This document shows, piece after piece, positions 1 to 8,788 of a stretch of 64,000 nt of DNA (the stretch's first letter is position 1; every line of letters starts with the position of its first letter). The notes beneath the pieces were generated by a model. It saw only the letters and a program-made list of their open reading frames with translations, made no database searches and was not told where the DNA came from. Both the position numbers and the translations under genes were made by a program. Source of the stretch: CAYUBI01 sp964443005. Lineage in GTDB: Bacteria > Margulisbacteria > Riflemargulisbacteria > GWF2-35-9 > CAYUBI01. Location: the NCBI GenBank assembly GCA_964443005.1, contig CAYUBI010000001.1, positions 1 to 64,000 of the forward strand, read 5' to 3'.

Positions 1-519
1 ATTGAGGGCAAAACAGCCATTGGCATGGCAATTGCAGAAAGCATTAATCGCTTGCGTCAATCACAATCAAAAACAAAAGTAATTATTTTATTAACAGATG
101 GAGAAAATAATTCTGGATCTATTGAGCCCCTTGTTGCAGCGGATTTAGCTGGAGCTTTAGGCGTAAAAATTTATACAATCGGAATCGGCACCCCAGAAGG
201 TGCTCCAGTTCCAGTTATGACTCAATGGGGCAAACAATATGAACGAGGCCCAGATGGAGCACTGTTGTTAACCAAACTCGATGAAACAACATTGCAAAAA
301 ATAGCAGAAAAAACTGAAGGTCGTTATTTTCGTGCAACAGATTCATCAGCACTCGAATATATCTATGATTATATTAATAAACTTGAAAAAAAAGAAATTA
401 AAACTAAAAAGCATTTTTATGCTGAGGAAAAATTTATTATTTTTCTTATTATTGGGCTATTATTTATGGCTGCTGAATGGATTATTGAAAAACTAATTAT
501 TAGGAGACTGATTGGATGA
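1..519 (+). CDS. batA: BatA-like VWA-domain membrane protein, C-terminal part
   Basis: This is the last 172 codons of a gene whose start lies before the window; the frame is open from base 1. It carries the C-terminal half of a von Willebrand factor A domain, including the LLTDGENN strand that supplies the third MIDAS loop. A single hydrophobic segment near the end (IIFLIIGLLFMAAEWII) would anchor the domain in the inner membrane. It overlaps the next VWA gene by 4 bases (ATGA). BatA/BatB pairs followed by a TPR protein and BatD form the Bat (Bacteroides aerotolerance) cluster, which is linked to stress resistance in several phyla, though its biochemistry is unclear. BatA rather than BatB is inferred from gene order. 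Confidence 0.78.
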   Translation: MEGKTAIGMAIAESINRLRQSQSKTKVIILLTDGENNSGSIEPLVAADLAGALGVKIYTIGIGTPEGAPVPVMTQWGKQYERGPDGALLLTKLDETTLQKIAEKTEGRYFRATDSSALEYIYDYINKLEKKEIKTKKHFYAEEKFIIFLIIGLLFMAAEWIIEKLIIRRLIG

Positions 520-1532
520 CATTCATTTACCCCTATATTTTATGGTTATTATTATTATATCCTTTCTTTATTATCATTGAATCGATATTATCCCTTTTTC
601 GACACCGTCGCTTTAAACGACTTGGAAATTCATCATTTATTCGGGAACACCTTACTAATGAATCGTTTTGGTTAATTAAAATTAAAACTGTTTCTTATTA
701 TTTTGGCTTTGGATTTTTGATCCTAACGCTTGGCCGGCCCATCATTCCGTATGGAGAACAAATTATGGAAAAACGGGGCATTGATTTAGTGTTTACCCTT
801 GATGTTTCGCCAAGCATGTTAGCTCAGGACATTTCTCAAGACCGGCTATCTCGCGCAAAACAAGAAATTATCAGTTTGCTAAGACGCATACCCCAAAACC
901 GAGTAGCCCTAGTCATTTTTAGCGGTACACCCTTTGTACAAGTTCCCTTAACCTTTGATCATGATATGTTAGCTGCAGCACTCGATAGCGTTTCTCCAGA
1001 ATCAATTTTTAATAAAGGAACAGATTTAACTGCAGCACTGGAAACAGCAGCTGGATTGTTTACGCAAGAACCCATGACAAAAACTATTTTATTACTAACA
1101 GATGGCGAAGATCATGAATCTGGATTAGAACGTGTACTCGGGGATTTAGAAAAAAAGAAAATCTCAGTGTATACCATAGGAATTGGCTCTTCTGGCGGCG
1201 GCCCAATTCCTATTTATGCAGATGGACGAATCGTCGATTACAAAAAAGATAAAAGCGGAAATGTGATTGTATCTAAACTGAATGGTGATGTACTCACAAC
1301 AATTGCACAACGGTCTCATGGGGCTTATTTCCTAGGTGATCAATCGCATTTTAATTTACAGGATATTTATAAAGCAATTGAATCTCTTGAAAAAAAGAAA
1401 AGTAAAGTAAAAACGCGCACATTATCTATTGAACTATATCAGTATTTTCTATTGCCAGCTATACTATTTATGCTGATTGGATATTTTTTGCCAGTAACAC
1501 GACGATTTTGGAAAATCAAGGGTATTTTATGA
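516..1532 (+). CDS. batB: BatB-like VWA-domain membrane protein
   Basis: This 338-residue protein has two N-terminal hydrophobic segments (about residues 5-25 and 58-75), a VWA domain and a C-terminal membrane segment near 308-325. The metal-ion-dependent adhesion site is complete in outline: DVSPSM at residues 96-101, a conserved Thr/Asp region in the middle, and LLTDGED near 195. This fits the inner-membrane VWA proteins of Bat clusters. Its start overlaps the stop of the preceding VWA gene and its stop overlaps the start of the TPR lipoprotein, so the genes are almost certainly co-translated. The partner that the MIDAS binds is unknown. Confidence 0.85.
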   Translation: MTFIYPYILWLLLLYPFFIIIESILSLFRHRRFKRLGNSSFIREHLTNESFWLIKIKTVSYYFGFGFLILTLGRPIIPYGEQIMEKRGIDLVFTLDVSPSMLAQDISQDRLSRAKQEIISLLRRIPQNRVALVIFSGTPFVQVPLTFDHDMLAAALDSVSPESIFNKGTDLTAALETAAGLFTQEPMTKTILLLTDGEDHESGLERVLGDLEKKKISVYTIGIGSSGGGPIPIYADGRIVDYKKDKSGNVIVSKLNGDVLTTIAQRSHGAYFLGDQSHFNLQDIYKAIESLEKKKSKVKTRTLSIELYQYFLLPAILFMLIGYFLPVTRRFWKIKGIL

Positions 1533-2158
1533 AACAAACATATTTTATTATACTTGGATTAAGTATTCTTATGCTCTATGGATGTAAAACTAATCTTACT
1601 GAAGCTTTTTATAATCATCAAGGAAATCAGCATTATCAAAAAGAAAATTATGAAGCTGCAATCAGCAAATATAGTAAAGTACTTGAAGAACTGCCAACAA
1701 GTCCTCAACTCCATTACAATTTAGGCAATGTACTTCAACGACAAGAAAAAATGGACGAGGCTATTGCTGAATATACACATGCAATTCAAAAAGGCGATAA
1801 AAATCTCAAAGATAAAGCACATTATAATTTAGGAAATCTTTATTATAAGCAACAAAAACCAGATGAAGCTATTTCGAATTACATTCAAGCATTAAAAAAC
1901 AATCCCAGAGATGAAGATGCCAAAAAAAACCTAGAACTAGCCTTTGCCCTTCGGCAAGAACAAAAAAAGAAACCACAACAACAAAAGCAACAACAAAAAG
2001 AGCAAGAAAAAAAGCAAAAAGGCCAAGAGAAACAACCCTCTCCTACAGAAAAAGCCAATCAAGAATTGGCAAAGCGAATATTAGATCGATTAAGCCAAAA
2101 CAAGCAAATGCCAAAAAAAGATAACCAACAAAAACGCGAATTAGGCAAGGATTGGTAA
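1529..2158 (+). CDS. batC: BatC-like TPR lipoprotein
   Basis: The preferred start is the ATG at 1529, which overlaps the batB stop as ATGA. It gives a lipoprotein signal with lipobox LYGC and acylated Cys at residue 19. A TTG upstream at 1508 would bury this signal inside a longer N-terminus and is rejected. After the signal come about three tetratricopeptide repeats (residues 27-140, with HYNLGN motifs), then a low-complexity tail rich in Gln and Lys. The protein probably sits on the periplasmic face and scaffolds the VWA partners. The order batA-batB-TPR-batD supports the name, but the name rests on architecture, not on a search. Confidence 0.8.
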   Translation: MKQTYFIILGLSILMLYGCKTNLTEAFYNHQGNQHYQKENYEAAISKYSKVLEELPTSPQLHYNLGNVLQRQEKMDEAIAEYTHAIQKGDKNLKDKAHYNLGNLYYKQQKPDEAISNYIQALKNNPRDEDAKKNLELAFALRQEQKKKPQQQKQQQKEQEKKQKGQEKQPSPTEKANQELAKRILDRLSQNKQMPKKDNQQKRELGKDW

Positions 2159-2159
2159 C

Positions 2160-3914
2160 ATGAAAAAATGGTTCTTCATATTTCTAATCCCAGTTTTTCT
2201 TTATGCAGATATGACTGTAACTGCACAGCTCAACAAAACAAGGGTAAACGTCAATGAAACCGTAGATCTTGAACTTCAGCTATCAACAAACGGTAGCAAT
2301 CAAATTCGCTTGCCAGATATTAGTCAAGCATTAAAAGATTTTGACGTATTATCACGATCCCAAAGTTCACAAATAAGTATGATCAATGGTGCAGTTTCAA
2401 ATACTCAAACTTATTTATATACGTTAATGCCGCGCCGTACTGGAACATTAATTATTCCAGCATTTCAATTTCAATACCAAAATCAACCAATATCAACTAA
2501 ACCAGTACAACTTGATGTAGTCACTGCTACTGCTGCAAATACTCCGGCTAACGCAAGCAAACAATCTGCAACTAACCCATCTGCAGCTAATCCATCACGC
2601 CCAATTGGGGGTGATTTTTTAGAAGCAGTTACTGAAAAACAAAGCTATTATATTGGCGAACCCATTATTTATTCTCTTAAATTTTTCTCACGAAGAAACA
2701 TGTATACTCAAATTAGCCTTAAACCTGCAGAGCCCAATAATCTAATGAAATTTCCAGGAATTCAATCGCAACAAACGCAAAGCCAAACAAATCTAAACGG
2801 ATTAGCCTATGGCGTTTCAGAACTTCGCGACGTATTTTATGCAACAAAAGTTGGAAAAGCAAGCTTTGGTGCAAGTTCATTAAAACTATATAGTTTTTTT
2901 GGCCCTGAAAAAACACTACAATCCAATGTTTTAGACCTAAATATTATGGCATTACCTAATAAATCAAATGGATCTTTTTCTGGATTTATCGGTGATTTTA
3001 CTGTTACGACATCACTCAGTAAAACTTCGCTTAAAGCCAATGATGGTATTACGCTAAAAATGATTTTTCAAGGCGAAGGCGACCTTGGAAGTGGCAAAGC
3101 ACCCGAAATTCGAGTTAACCAAGATATTGAACTATTTGCACCCAAACGCGATGTTAAAGTCGATTTTTCGACTGGGAAAATACTATCCTCATTAACCCTA
3201 GAATATTTACTAATTCCTAGGAATAAAGGGACATATATCATCACCTTTGATCCCTTGAATTATTTCTCACTGAGTCAAAAACGCTATATTGAAACAACTA
3301 TTCCTAAACTAACGATTTCAGTTTATGGAACAACCACATCTATTGCTCAAACAACAACAGGAACCCTACCCAATGCTCAAGACGTTCGCATTGAAACCAA
3401 TGATATTCATTATATAGACGATTCACTACGTAACCTTTATTCATCAACACCCTTTCAACGATTAGTTATTCAATATGCAAAAATCAGTGCAATTCCATTT
3501 GTTTTAGCAATTATTACTTTATTTATCAAATGGGGATATCGGCACCATCAAGGAACTAAAACTTTTTTGGCTAGCCAAGCATACAAACGATTTAACAAAG
3601 GAATTTCACGTCTTTCTCATTTAATAAAAAAACAACAATGGGATGAATTTTACTCTGAATTAGGCCGTACTATTGATGATTATCTTCAAAAGAAAAGTTT
3701 GTGGGATGGCAGGCCACTATCCTCAACTGATTTTGAACTATATTTAATTGAACGCTGTGGCCAAACAAATGCAGCAATTCCAGCACTTGTTGAATTACAT
3801 TCTCTTTGCAGTGAATACCGATTTTCACCTAATAAAACGTTGGCACCTGATCAAGCGAAACAACATCTTTTTACTGCCCAGCAAAGTATTCAGTGGATTG
3901 AAAAACACGTTTAA
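2160..3914 (+). CDS. batD: BatD-like protein (oxygen tolerance family)
   Basis: This 584-residue protein has a signal peptide (residues 1-16, ending LYA). A large beta-rich extracytoplasmic region follows, with two repeats of the 'VTAQLNKTRVNVNETVDLEL' and 'VTTSLSKTSLKANDGITLKM' type. One membrane span lies near residues 441-460, and a cytoplasmic helical tail follows. This matches the BatD family layout. It starts one base after the TPR lipoprotein stop, so it is the last gene of the bat operon in this window. The Bat system is associated with oxidative and envelope stress survival, but no enzymatic activity is known for BatD. Confidence 0.85.
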   Translation: MKKWFFIFLIPVFLYADMTVTAQLNKTRVNVNETVDLELQLSTNGSNQIRLPDISQALKDFDVLSRSQSSQISMINGAVSNTQTYLYTLMPRRTGTLIIPAFQFQYQNQPISTKPVQLDVVTATAANTPANASKQSATNPSAANPSRPIGGDFLEAVTEKQSYYIGEPIIYSLKFFSRRNMYTQISLKPAEPNNLMKFPGIQSQQTQSQTNLNGLAYGVSELRDVFYATKVGKASFGASSLKLYSFFGPEKTLQSNVLDLNIMALPNKSNGSFSGFIGDFTVTTSLSKTSLKANDGITLKMIFQGEGDLGSGKAPEIRVNQDIELFAPKRDVKVDFSTGKILSSLTLEYLLIPRNKGTYIITFDPLNYFSLSQKRYIETTIPKLTISVYGTTTSIAQTTTGTLPNAQDVRIETNDIHYIDDSLRNLYSSTPFQRLVIQYAKISAIPFVLAIITLFIKWGYRHHQGTKTFLASQAYKRFNKGISRLSHLIKKQQWDEFYSELGRTIDDYLQKKSLWDGRPLSSTDFELYLIERCGQTNAAIPALVELHSLCSEYRFSPNKTLAPDQAKQHLFTAQQSIQWIEKHV

Positions 3915-4007
3915 TTTGTGCGAAAATATAGTAAAAGACTCTATAAAAACTGAGTGCCAAAACATGAAGAATGCGATAAAATCGATAAAAATATTAAGGA
4001 GATCATC

Positions 4008-4442
4008 ATGAATAAAGTAGAAATATTTGAAATACTAAATGCAAATCCAGTTTTCCATATTGCAACTGTTGAAGAAGATCAACCTCGCTGTCGCGCAGTA
4101 TTTTTATATCGTGCAGACGAAAATGGCATTATTTTTCACAGCGGTGCAATGAAAATGCTTCATGACCAAATTACGAAAAATCCAAAAGTAGAATTCTGTT
4201 TTAATGATTTGAAAAATGGTATACAGATACGCGTTACTGGCACACTTGAAATCGTTAAGGACAAAGCACTCAAAGATGAAATTTGTGAACATCCCACTCG
4301 AAAATTTTTAAAATCGTGGAGAGAAGCAGGAACATTAAATGACTTTTACGCTAGCATCCAAGTCTATCGTATGACAAATGGAAAAGCAGTCATATGGACT
4401 ATGGAAACGAATTTCGCGCCAAAAGTCGAAGTAACTTTGTAG
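4008..4442 (+). CDS. Pyridoxamine 5'-phosphate oxidase-like FMN-binding split-barrel protein
   Basis: I chose the ATG at 4008 because AAGGAG lies 6-7 bases upstream; a longer frame from 3954 has no such site. The 144-residue product reads as a single split-barrel domain (FHIATVEEDQPRCRAVFLY near the N-terminus and IQVYRMTNGKAVIWTM near the end). This is typical of small flavin-binding proteins related to PNPOx, often annotated as general stress or FMN-binding proteins. The substrate is unknown. It sits alone between the bat operon and a DUF4389 gene. Part of its 3' end recurs in degraded form about 890 bases downstream. Confidence 0.75.
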   Translation: MNKVEIFEILNANPVFHIATVEEDQPRCRAVFLYRADENGIIFHSGAMKMLHDQITKNPKVEFCFNDLKNGIQIRVTGTLEIVKDKALKDEICEHPTRKFLKSWREAGTLNDFYASIQVYRMTNGKAVIWTMETNFAPKVEVTL

Positions 4443-4556
4443 AAAACCGAAGTAATTCTGTCCAATGTGTTTACTGCCATTAAAGAGTAAAATTTTGTAT
4501 GGACATTAAGTACACAGCACTATACTTTATTCACTATTACAAAGGGAGGTTCGATC

Positions 4557-5138
4557 ATGACAGATAACCGTGAACAATACCCCATGCGTTTTTCAATCGA
4601 CTATCAAGGAACCCACAACAAACTAACAACATTTTTTCGTATATTTACCAGTATCCCCATTATAATCCTCTATTGTATTTTTACCAAGTTAACGACTCTT
4701 ATCATGTGCCCTGTTCTACTGATGATAGTTTTCAAAAGAAAGTATCCCAAATGGTGGTTCGATTTTAATTTATCATTAAGTCAATTCTCAACACGCGTTT
4801 TCAGTTATCTATTTTTCCTTGTTGATGAATATCCCTCTACAGATGAGCAACAAAAAGTTCATTTGGAGCTTGATTATCCAAATGTCAAAACCGATCTGCA
4901 TCAATACCTTCCACTAATAAAATGGTTTTTAGCAATTCCACATTACGTAATCTTTATTTTTCTTATCATCGCGAGTTTATTCGTCTCAATTTTGGCATGG
5001 TTTTCGATTTTATTTACGGGAAAATATCCAGAGTCATTATTTAATTTTCAAGTAGGTGTTTTCCGATGGGGCTTACGTATCCAAGCATACGCTTTCTTAC
5101 TCATAACTGATAAATATCCGCTATTTAGTTTAAAATAA
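4557..5138 (+). CDS. DUF4389 membrane protein
   Basis: This 193-residue protein is predicted to be mostly membrane-embedded. Hydrophobic stretches lie at about residues 26-58, 95-103 and 120-150. Repeated short motifs of the kind YPKWWFDF and YPESLFNFQVGVFRWGLRI appear twice, suggesting an internal duplication. This pattern matches the DUF4389 family, often found in soil and environmental bacteria with no known function. A strong ribosome binding site (AAAGGGAGG) precedes the ATG. The gene stands alone; nothing in the sequence indicates a substrate or partner. Confidence 0.7.
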   Translation: MTDNREQYPMRFSIDYQGTHNKLTTFFRIFTSIPIIILYCIFTKLTTLIMCPVLLMIVFKRKYPKWWFDFNLSLSQFSTRVFSYLFFLVDEYPSTDEQQKVHLELDYPNVKTDLHQYLPLIKWFLAIPHYVIFIFLIIASLFVSILAWFSILFTGKYPESLFNFQVGVFRWGLRIQAYAFLLITDKYPLFSLK

Positions 5139-5206
5139 TTATAAGAAGTTTAGCAATGAGCATAGTAGTAGCACGATCTATTATAGTGGCAGCGGAATAT
5201 CCATTA

Positions 5207-5278
5207 GAGAGAAGCAGGAACATTAGATGACTTTTACGCTAGCATCCAAGTCTATCGCAGGGCAAATGGGAAAGCCAT
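5207..5278 (+). pseudogene. Decayed partial copy of the FMN split-barrel gene 3' end
   Basis: The stretch matches 4319-4390 of the upstream FMN split-barrel gene almost base for base (shared text such as GCTAGCATCCAAGTCTATCG). A second shorter match, TAGAAAACC(A/G)AAG, lies at 5340-5352 and corresponds to the end of that gene at 4440-4452. The sequence between the two blocks is deleted or diverged, and no reading frame survives. I see no gene in the rest of 5139-5429. Confidence 0.7.
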
Positions 5279-5429
5279 CTGATTGACGTCAATTACTTTT
5301 TCCGGTCAGCGACAATTAAAATTACCGCAATTTGCGCAATAGAAAACCAAAGCAATCAGAATGTTTTTGGGATTATTGAACTAGATACACGATATATTTG
5401 GCAGAATATCTTTGAAAAAAGGACAGATT

Positions 5430-6599
5430 ATGTTTGGAATATCAATGAACACTACAAAAACATCACAAAGGATTATTAATGCAACGAATGATAAAAATAT
5501 AGTTCAAGAACCACTATTTGTAAAAAAAGGAAATAGAACACCTTTAAATATAATGCTAGTAGAAAATGATTATCAAAAAAATTCACTCAAGATTACTGAT
5601 ATAAAAGATGCAAATTTAATATGTCAACAAAAATCTACTAAAATTATGCCAAATGAAAAATATAATAACAGCCTTCAGTTAGATCAAATAATTTTACGTG
5701 AAGACACAGTCGAAATATTAAATAGGATGTCTGTATCTGATATCGTAGCTAAAATAATTAACGTGGGCAGTAACAACGCAGCAAAATTAATGTGTAATCT
5801 GTATGATAGTGAAAAAGGAAAAGCGATATATTCACAACTGATACAAATGGGATTGATAAATAAAGCTGTAGAAATTTCTGTAGTATCACTACATATTAAT
5901 TCGGCGATTACTGCTTATCAAATAGAAAAACTAAGTACCTTGCAGATTGTAGAACTGATTACAAATATGGAGAACGAAGATGCTGCGAAAATATTATCTA
6001 ATCTACATAATACTGATATAGCTGCAAAAGTTTATCATCAACTTTTAAAAAAAATAGATTTAAAAAAGGTTGCAGAAATTGTCACTATTGCTTTACATAT
6101 AGCACCAGGTATTGTTGGTTATCAAATTAGCAAGCTAGAAACAAAAACAATTGCATCAATTATAAAAAATATGGAAAATAACGATGCAGTAAATTTAATT
6201 AGTAATATTTATGATAACGAAAAAATAGCGTCCATCTATAAAAAATTATTACATGAATGTGAAATAGATAAAGTGGCTAATTTAATGTTAGCATCGATAA
6301 AAAAATCCCCCTTAATAACCGGATATCAAATTGACGAAATGCATCCAAATAACATTACAATGCTTATCATTAGCATAAGCAGCGTTGATGCAGCAAAAAT
6401 TTTGTGTAGTATGTACGATAATGACAAAGGCGGCGCAGTTTATGAACAACTGATAAAATTGGGAGAAACAAAAAAAGCAATTAACATTTACAAAGAAGCG
6501 CAAAAATTTTCACTATCCAAGACACAAAGTCAAATTGATTCCATTACATCTATTAATAAAAGCTTATTTACGCTTCCCTTAACTGAAACCACAAATTAA
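5430..6599 (+). CDS. Four-repeat helical protein of unknown function (MgtE-N/FliG-like pattern)
   Basis: I prefer the ATG at 5430, with AAGGA about 7 bases upstream, over a TTG at 5412. The 389-residue product has a polar N-terminal region of about 90 residues. Four helical repeats follow, the last three each exactly 68 residues long. Each repeat begins like I-x-K-L, contains DAAKIL-S-N-x-Y-D and ends G/A-Y-Q-I. The DAA(K/N)L core recalls the superhelical N-domains of MgtE and FliG, but I see no membrane segment or catalytic motif. It stands alone between a decayed duplication and a convergent SET-domain gene. Function unknown; a scaffold or interaction role is only an inference. Confidence 0.6.
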   Translation: MFGISMNTTKTSQRIINATNDKNIVQEPLFVKKGNRTPLNIMLVENDYQKNSLKITDIKDANLICQQKSTKIMPNEKYNNSLQLDQIILREDTVEILNRMSVSDIVAKIINVGSNNAAKLMCNLYDSEKGKAIYSQLIQMGLINKAVEISVVSLHINSAITAYQIEKLSTLQIVELITNMENEDAAKILSNLHNTDIAAKVYHQLLKKIDLKKVAEIVTIALHIAPGIVGYQISKLETKTIASIIKNMENNDAVNLISNIYDNEKIASIYKKLLHECEIDKVANLMLASIKKSPLITGYQIDEMHPNNITMLIISISSVDAAKILCSMYDNDKGGAVYEQLIKLGETKKAINIYKEAQKFSLSKTQSQIDSITSINKSLFTLPLTETTN

Positions 6600-6664
6600 G
6601 AAAGAACATTGAAAAAAGCATCAAACTAGCCTCAATACTTATAGTCAGGATAAAAAGCTTGTAA

Positions 6665-7321
6665 CTAGGATAAAGACTCTGGCTCAATGCCTAAATTTTT
6701 CCAATAATCCTTTCCATAATTATAAAATAACTGCTCGTGAGGTTCTATCACTCGAAGTGTATATAGAATAACATGGTACATGCCTTTATAAAAAGCAAGT
6801 TTATTTACCACATTTGGACTATATGAATGGTTGCAAAAACGAGTATGATTTCCGGAGTTTTTCGCATCAACTTGTAAATGTGATTGAGTTGTTGGGTCAA
6901 ATATTCGCATCGCGTGTAATGACCTAGAAGGATAGTCACTAGGTAACACTTCTCCAGCATAAGTTCCAACCCAAGCTTCTTTATCTAATTTCTGTGAAGT
7001 AAATAAACCCAATTGAGGAATATTATTGATTAAAATAACTTTTAAATAAAGATAATCTGGAATCGTTTCAATACCTTCTTCAGGAATATGTGAACACTGC
7101 AGCATATTAAAAGCATATCGCTGATTAGGTTCATTCAATGTTTTCTTTTCATAGTAGTCCTCAGCTTTTTCAAGTTCAAGCATGACGGATTCTTTGTGAG
7201 GATTAGAAATATAGGATACCGGAGTATATGTTACCTTGAAAAAAGAATCCATCTCCGCTGGTGTTAACGAACTCATTGCGCCCTGAACACTAAGGGCAAT
7301 AAATGGCTTATGTTGGTTCAT
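6665..7321 (-). CDS. SET-domain protein lysine methyltransferase
   Basis: This 218-residue protein carries a recognisable SET domain in its second half. LGLFTSQKLDKEAWVGTYAGEV (split at residues 104-125) is the N-terminal SET strand. RFCNHSYSPN at 161-170 matches the RFINHSCxPN SAM-binding motif, and EQLFYNYG at 196-203 matches the catalytic EELxxDYG motif with its tyrosine. The Cys-rich post-SET region is absent. Such proteins transfer methyl groups from S-adenosylmethionine to lysines; in bacteria they are usually acquired from eukaryotes or act on host or ribosomal proteins. The first 100 residues are not recognised. No secretion signal is visible. Confidence 0.8.
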   Translation of the reverse strand: MNQHKPFIALSVQGAMSSLTPAEMDSFFKVTYTPVSYISNPHKESVMLELEKAEDYYEKKTLNEPNQRYAFNMLQCSHIPEEGIETIPDYLYLKVILINNIPQLGLFTSQKLDKEAWVGTYAGEVLPSDYPSRSLHAMRIFDPTTQSHLQVDAKNSGNHTRFCNHSYSPNVVNKLAFYKGMYHVILYTLRVIEPHEQLFYNYGKDYWKNLGIEPESLS

Positions 7322-7533
7322 ATTAATCCTCTCTTATAATTTATTTAATATCAACATATCTGAACAGTATGTTCGCATTAAATAATCTAGAGGAATGTTA
7401 TGACTGCTTCCGACAGGCGGTCCGGCAAATCTTCCCCATACGTATATGTTATAAACTATTCAACGAATGTCAACCCCCACGAGAAACTACATTGAATTTT
7501 ACTTGCGGTTAAATACTAGAGCTGATGACTCAA

Positions 7534-7569
7534 GTGGATAGGATTATCCTCTAATTTAATCCTAACCAC
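7534..7569 (-). terminator. Hairpin downstream of the GNAT gene
   Basis: GTGG-A-TAGGATTA is mirrored by TAATCCTA-A-CCAC around a short loop, giving a stem of about 12 pairs with one mismatch. It lies 34 bases beyond the stop of the leftward acetyltransferase gene, where a terminator would be expected, but no T-run follows. The remaining part of the 7322-7602 gap shows nothing else I recognise. Confidence 0.35.
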
Positions 7570-7602
7570 CTAGAAAAAATATTATATTGCATGAATTGTG
7601 AA

Positions 7603-8226
7603 TTAGGTAATTTTGAACAACTTCACTAATCGTTCTTTCCATTTTAAATTTTTTCTTGCAACATCTTCTATGGCTATTTTCTCGACTATTTTCGGAATAT
7701 CCTTTAATTTCAATTCCATTTCCTTTTTTATATCACCATTTTGGTATGTCTCAACATGGCCCTTGATTACCTCTGTAAATCCAAACTTGGCATATACTTT
7801 GGACAATTGATACTCATTCGATTCACGAAAATGAATAATTACTTTTTGTAGGGTTGGATCAGACTTAATCACAGAGAGTATCTGATTGATAAGCTTAGAT
7901 CCCAATTTTTTTCGTTTATGATTTTCAGCTACCAAGACAGTTGATAATATTTTGATACTTTTATCCTGTATATCGTTCCATGCCTCGACAAGTCCGACAA
8001 TTTCATTACCTTTTTTTGCTAGCATTACAATGGGCTTCAAGGTTTTTGACCGATAAATTGCTCCTGTAATATCTAAAGTATGCTTTGATTGAAAGTAAGC
8101 ATTATAAAAAGCAAAAATCTCGTTTATTTCTGTATCCGAAACATCTGAAGAAATTGGTAATATCGAAATTTCCGAACTGGATAAATTTGCAGGTAACGTA
8201 TCAGCAATAATTTTATTATTAATCAA
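7603..8226 (-). CDS. GNAT-family N-acetyltransferase
   Basis: This 207-residue protein has the GNAT fold signature. A beta strand (STVLVAENHKRKKLG, residues 95-109) leads into the acetyl-CoA pyrophosphate-binding loop (R/K-K-x-G-S-K-L-I). A later strand and helix, HFRESNEYQLSKVYAKFGF, is typical of motif B. The C-terminal 50 residues are lysine-rich and unusual. The acceptor is not predictable. The gene is read leftward, away from the DUF4160 island that begins just to its right. Confidence 0.7.
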   Translation of the reverse strand: MINNKIIADTLPANLSSSEISILPISSDVSDTEINEIFAFYNAYFQSKHTLDITGAIYRSKTLKPIVMLAKKGNEIVGLVEAWNDIQDKSIKILSTVLVAENHKRKKLGSKLINQILSVIKSDPTLQKVIIHFRESNEYQLSKVYAKFGFTEVIKGHVETYQNGDIKKEMELKLKDIPKIVEKIAIEDVARKNLKWKERLVKLFKIT

Positions 8227-8417
8227 TTATCTAATCCCTTTTTTATTAAAGATATTAATATATCGTTAGAAAATAAATAAAATTGCATAATAAATTTAGG
8301 ATGTAATTTAAATTATTTTTTTGACTCTATGACCATTAAGCCATTATAGTTTGTATCCAGCACCAAAAACTGAACAGTACAAATTGACTACAGCGTAATA
8401 TAATATACAATGGAAAC

Positions 8418-8459
8418 AGAGGTAAGCAGGAGTAACCTCGCAGAAGTAGACGGAAGTTG
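8418..8459 (+). repeat. DUF4160 upstream leader repeat, copy 1
   Basis: This A/G-rich block (AGGTAAGCAGGAGTAACCTC then GCAGAAGTAGACGGAAGTTG) lies about 57 bases before the DUF4160 start. It recurs before each DUF4160 start in the island. It is not part of any open gene. A TATAAT-like element (8490-8495) follows it. Confidence 0.75.
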
Positions 8460-8516
8460 AATTTATTCTAATTCTGTTCTATTGTGATCTATAATATATT
8501 CAAAAGGAGCTTGGTC

Positions 8517-8786
8517 ATGCCTGTTATCTCTATGTTTTTTGGGATTATCATCAGAATCTACCATTTTGATGATGAGCAGCATCATAGCCCTCAAATACAT
8601 GTTGAGTATGCCGAATCTTCATGTGTGATTGACATAGAAACAGGAAATATACTAAAGGGAAAACTTCAGAAACGTCATTTGCGCTTAGTAGAAGCATGGA
8701 TAGAAATCCATAGAGAAGAACTGATTGCTGATTGGAATCTTGCTGTTAGCGGAGAAGAAGTTTTTAAAATTAAACCCTTGGATTAA
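8517..8786 (+). CDS. DUF4160 protein, module 1
   Basis: This 89-residue protein begins MPVISMFFGIIIRIYHFDDE and has the family's EAWIEIHREELIADWNLA ending. The ATG at 8517 is preceded by AAAGGAG. An upstream ATG at 8484 has no site of this kind. DUF4160 genes are usually followed by a DUF2442 gene, as here two bases later. The pair looks like a small two-gene module of the type often proposed to be toxin-antitoxin, but this has not been shown from the sequence. Compared with module 2, the HNPPHFHA histidine motif is altered to HHSPQIHV, so any metal or RNA-binding function could be weakened. Confidence 0.85.
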   Translation: MPVISMFFGIIIRIYHFDDEQHHSPQIHVEYAESSCVIDIETGNILKGKLQKRHLRLVEAWIEIHREELIADWNLAVSGEEVFKIKPLD

Positions 8787-8788
8787 TC

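Noticed and set aside
3748..4011. An 87-codon frame overlapping the batD end
   Set aside because: It is in another frame of batD and lacks a ribosome binding site; the FMN split-barrel gene starts at 4008.
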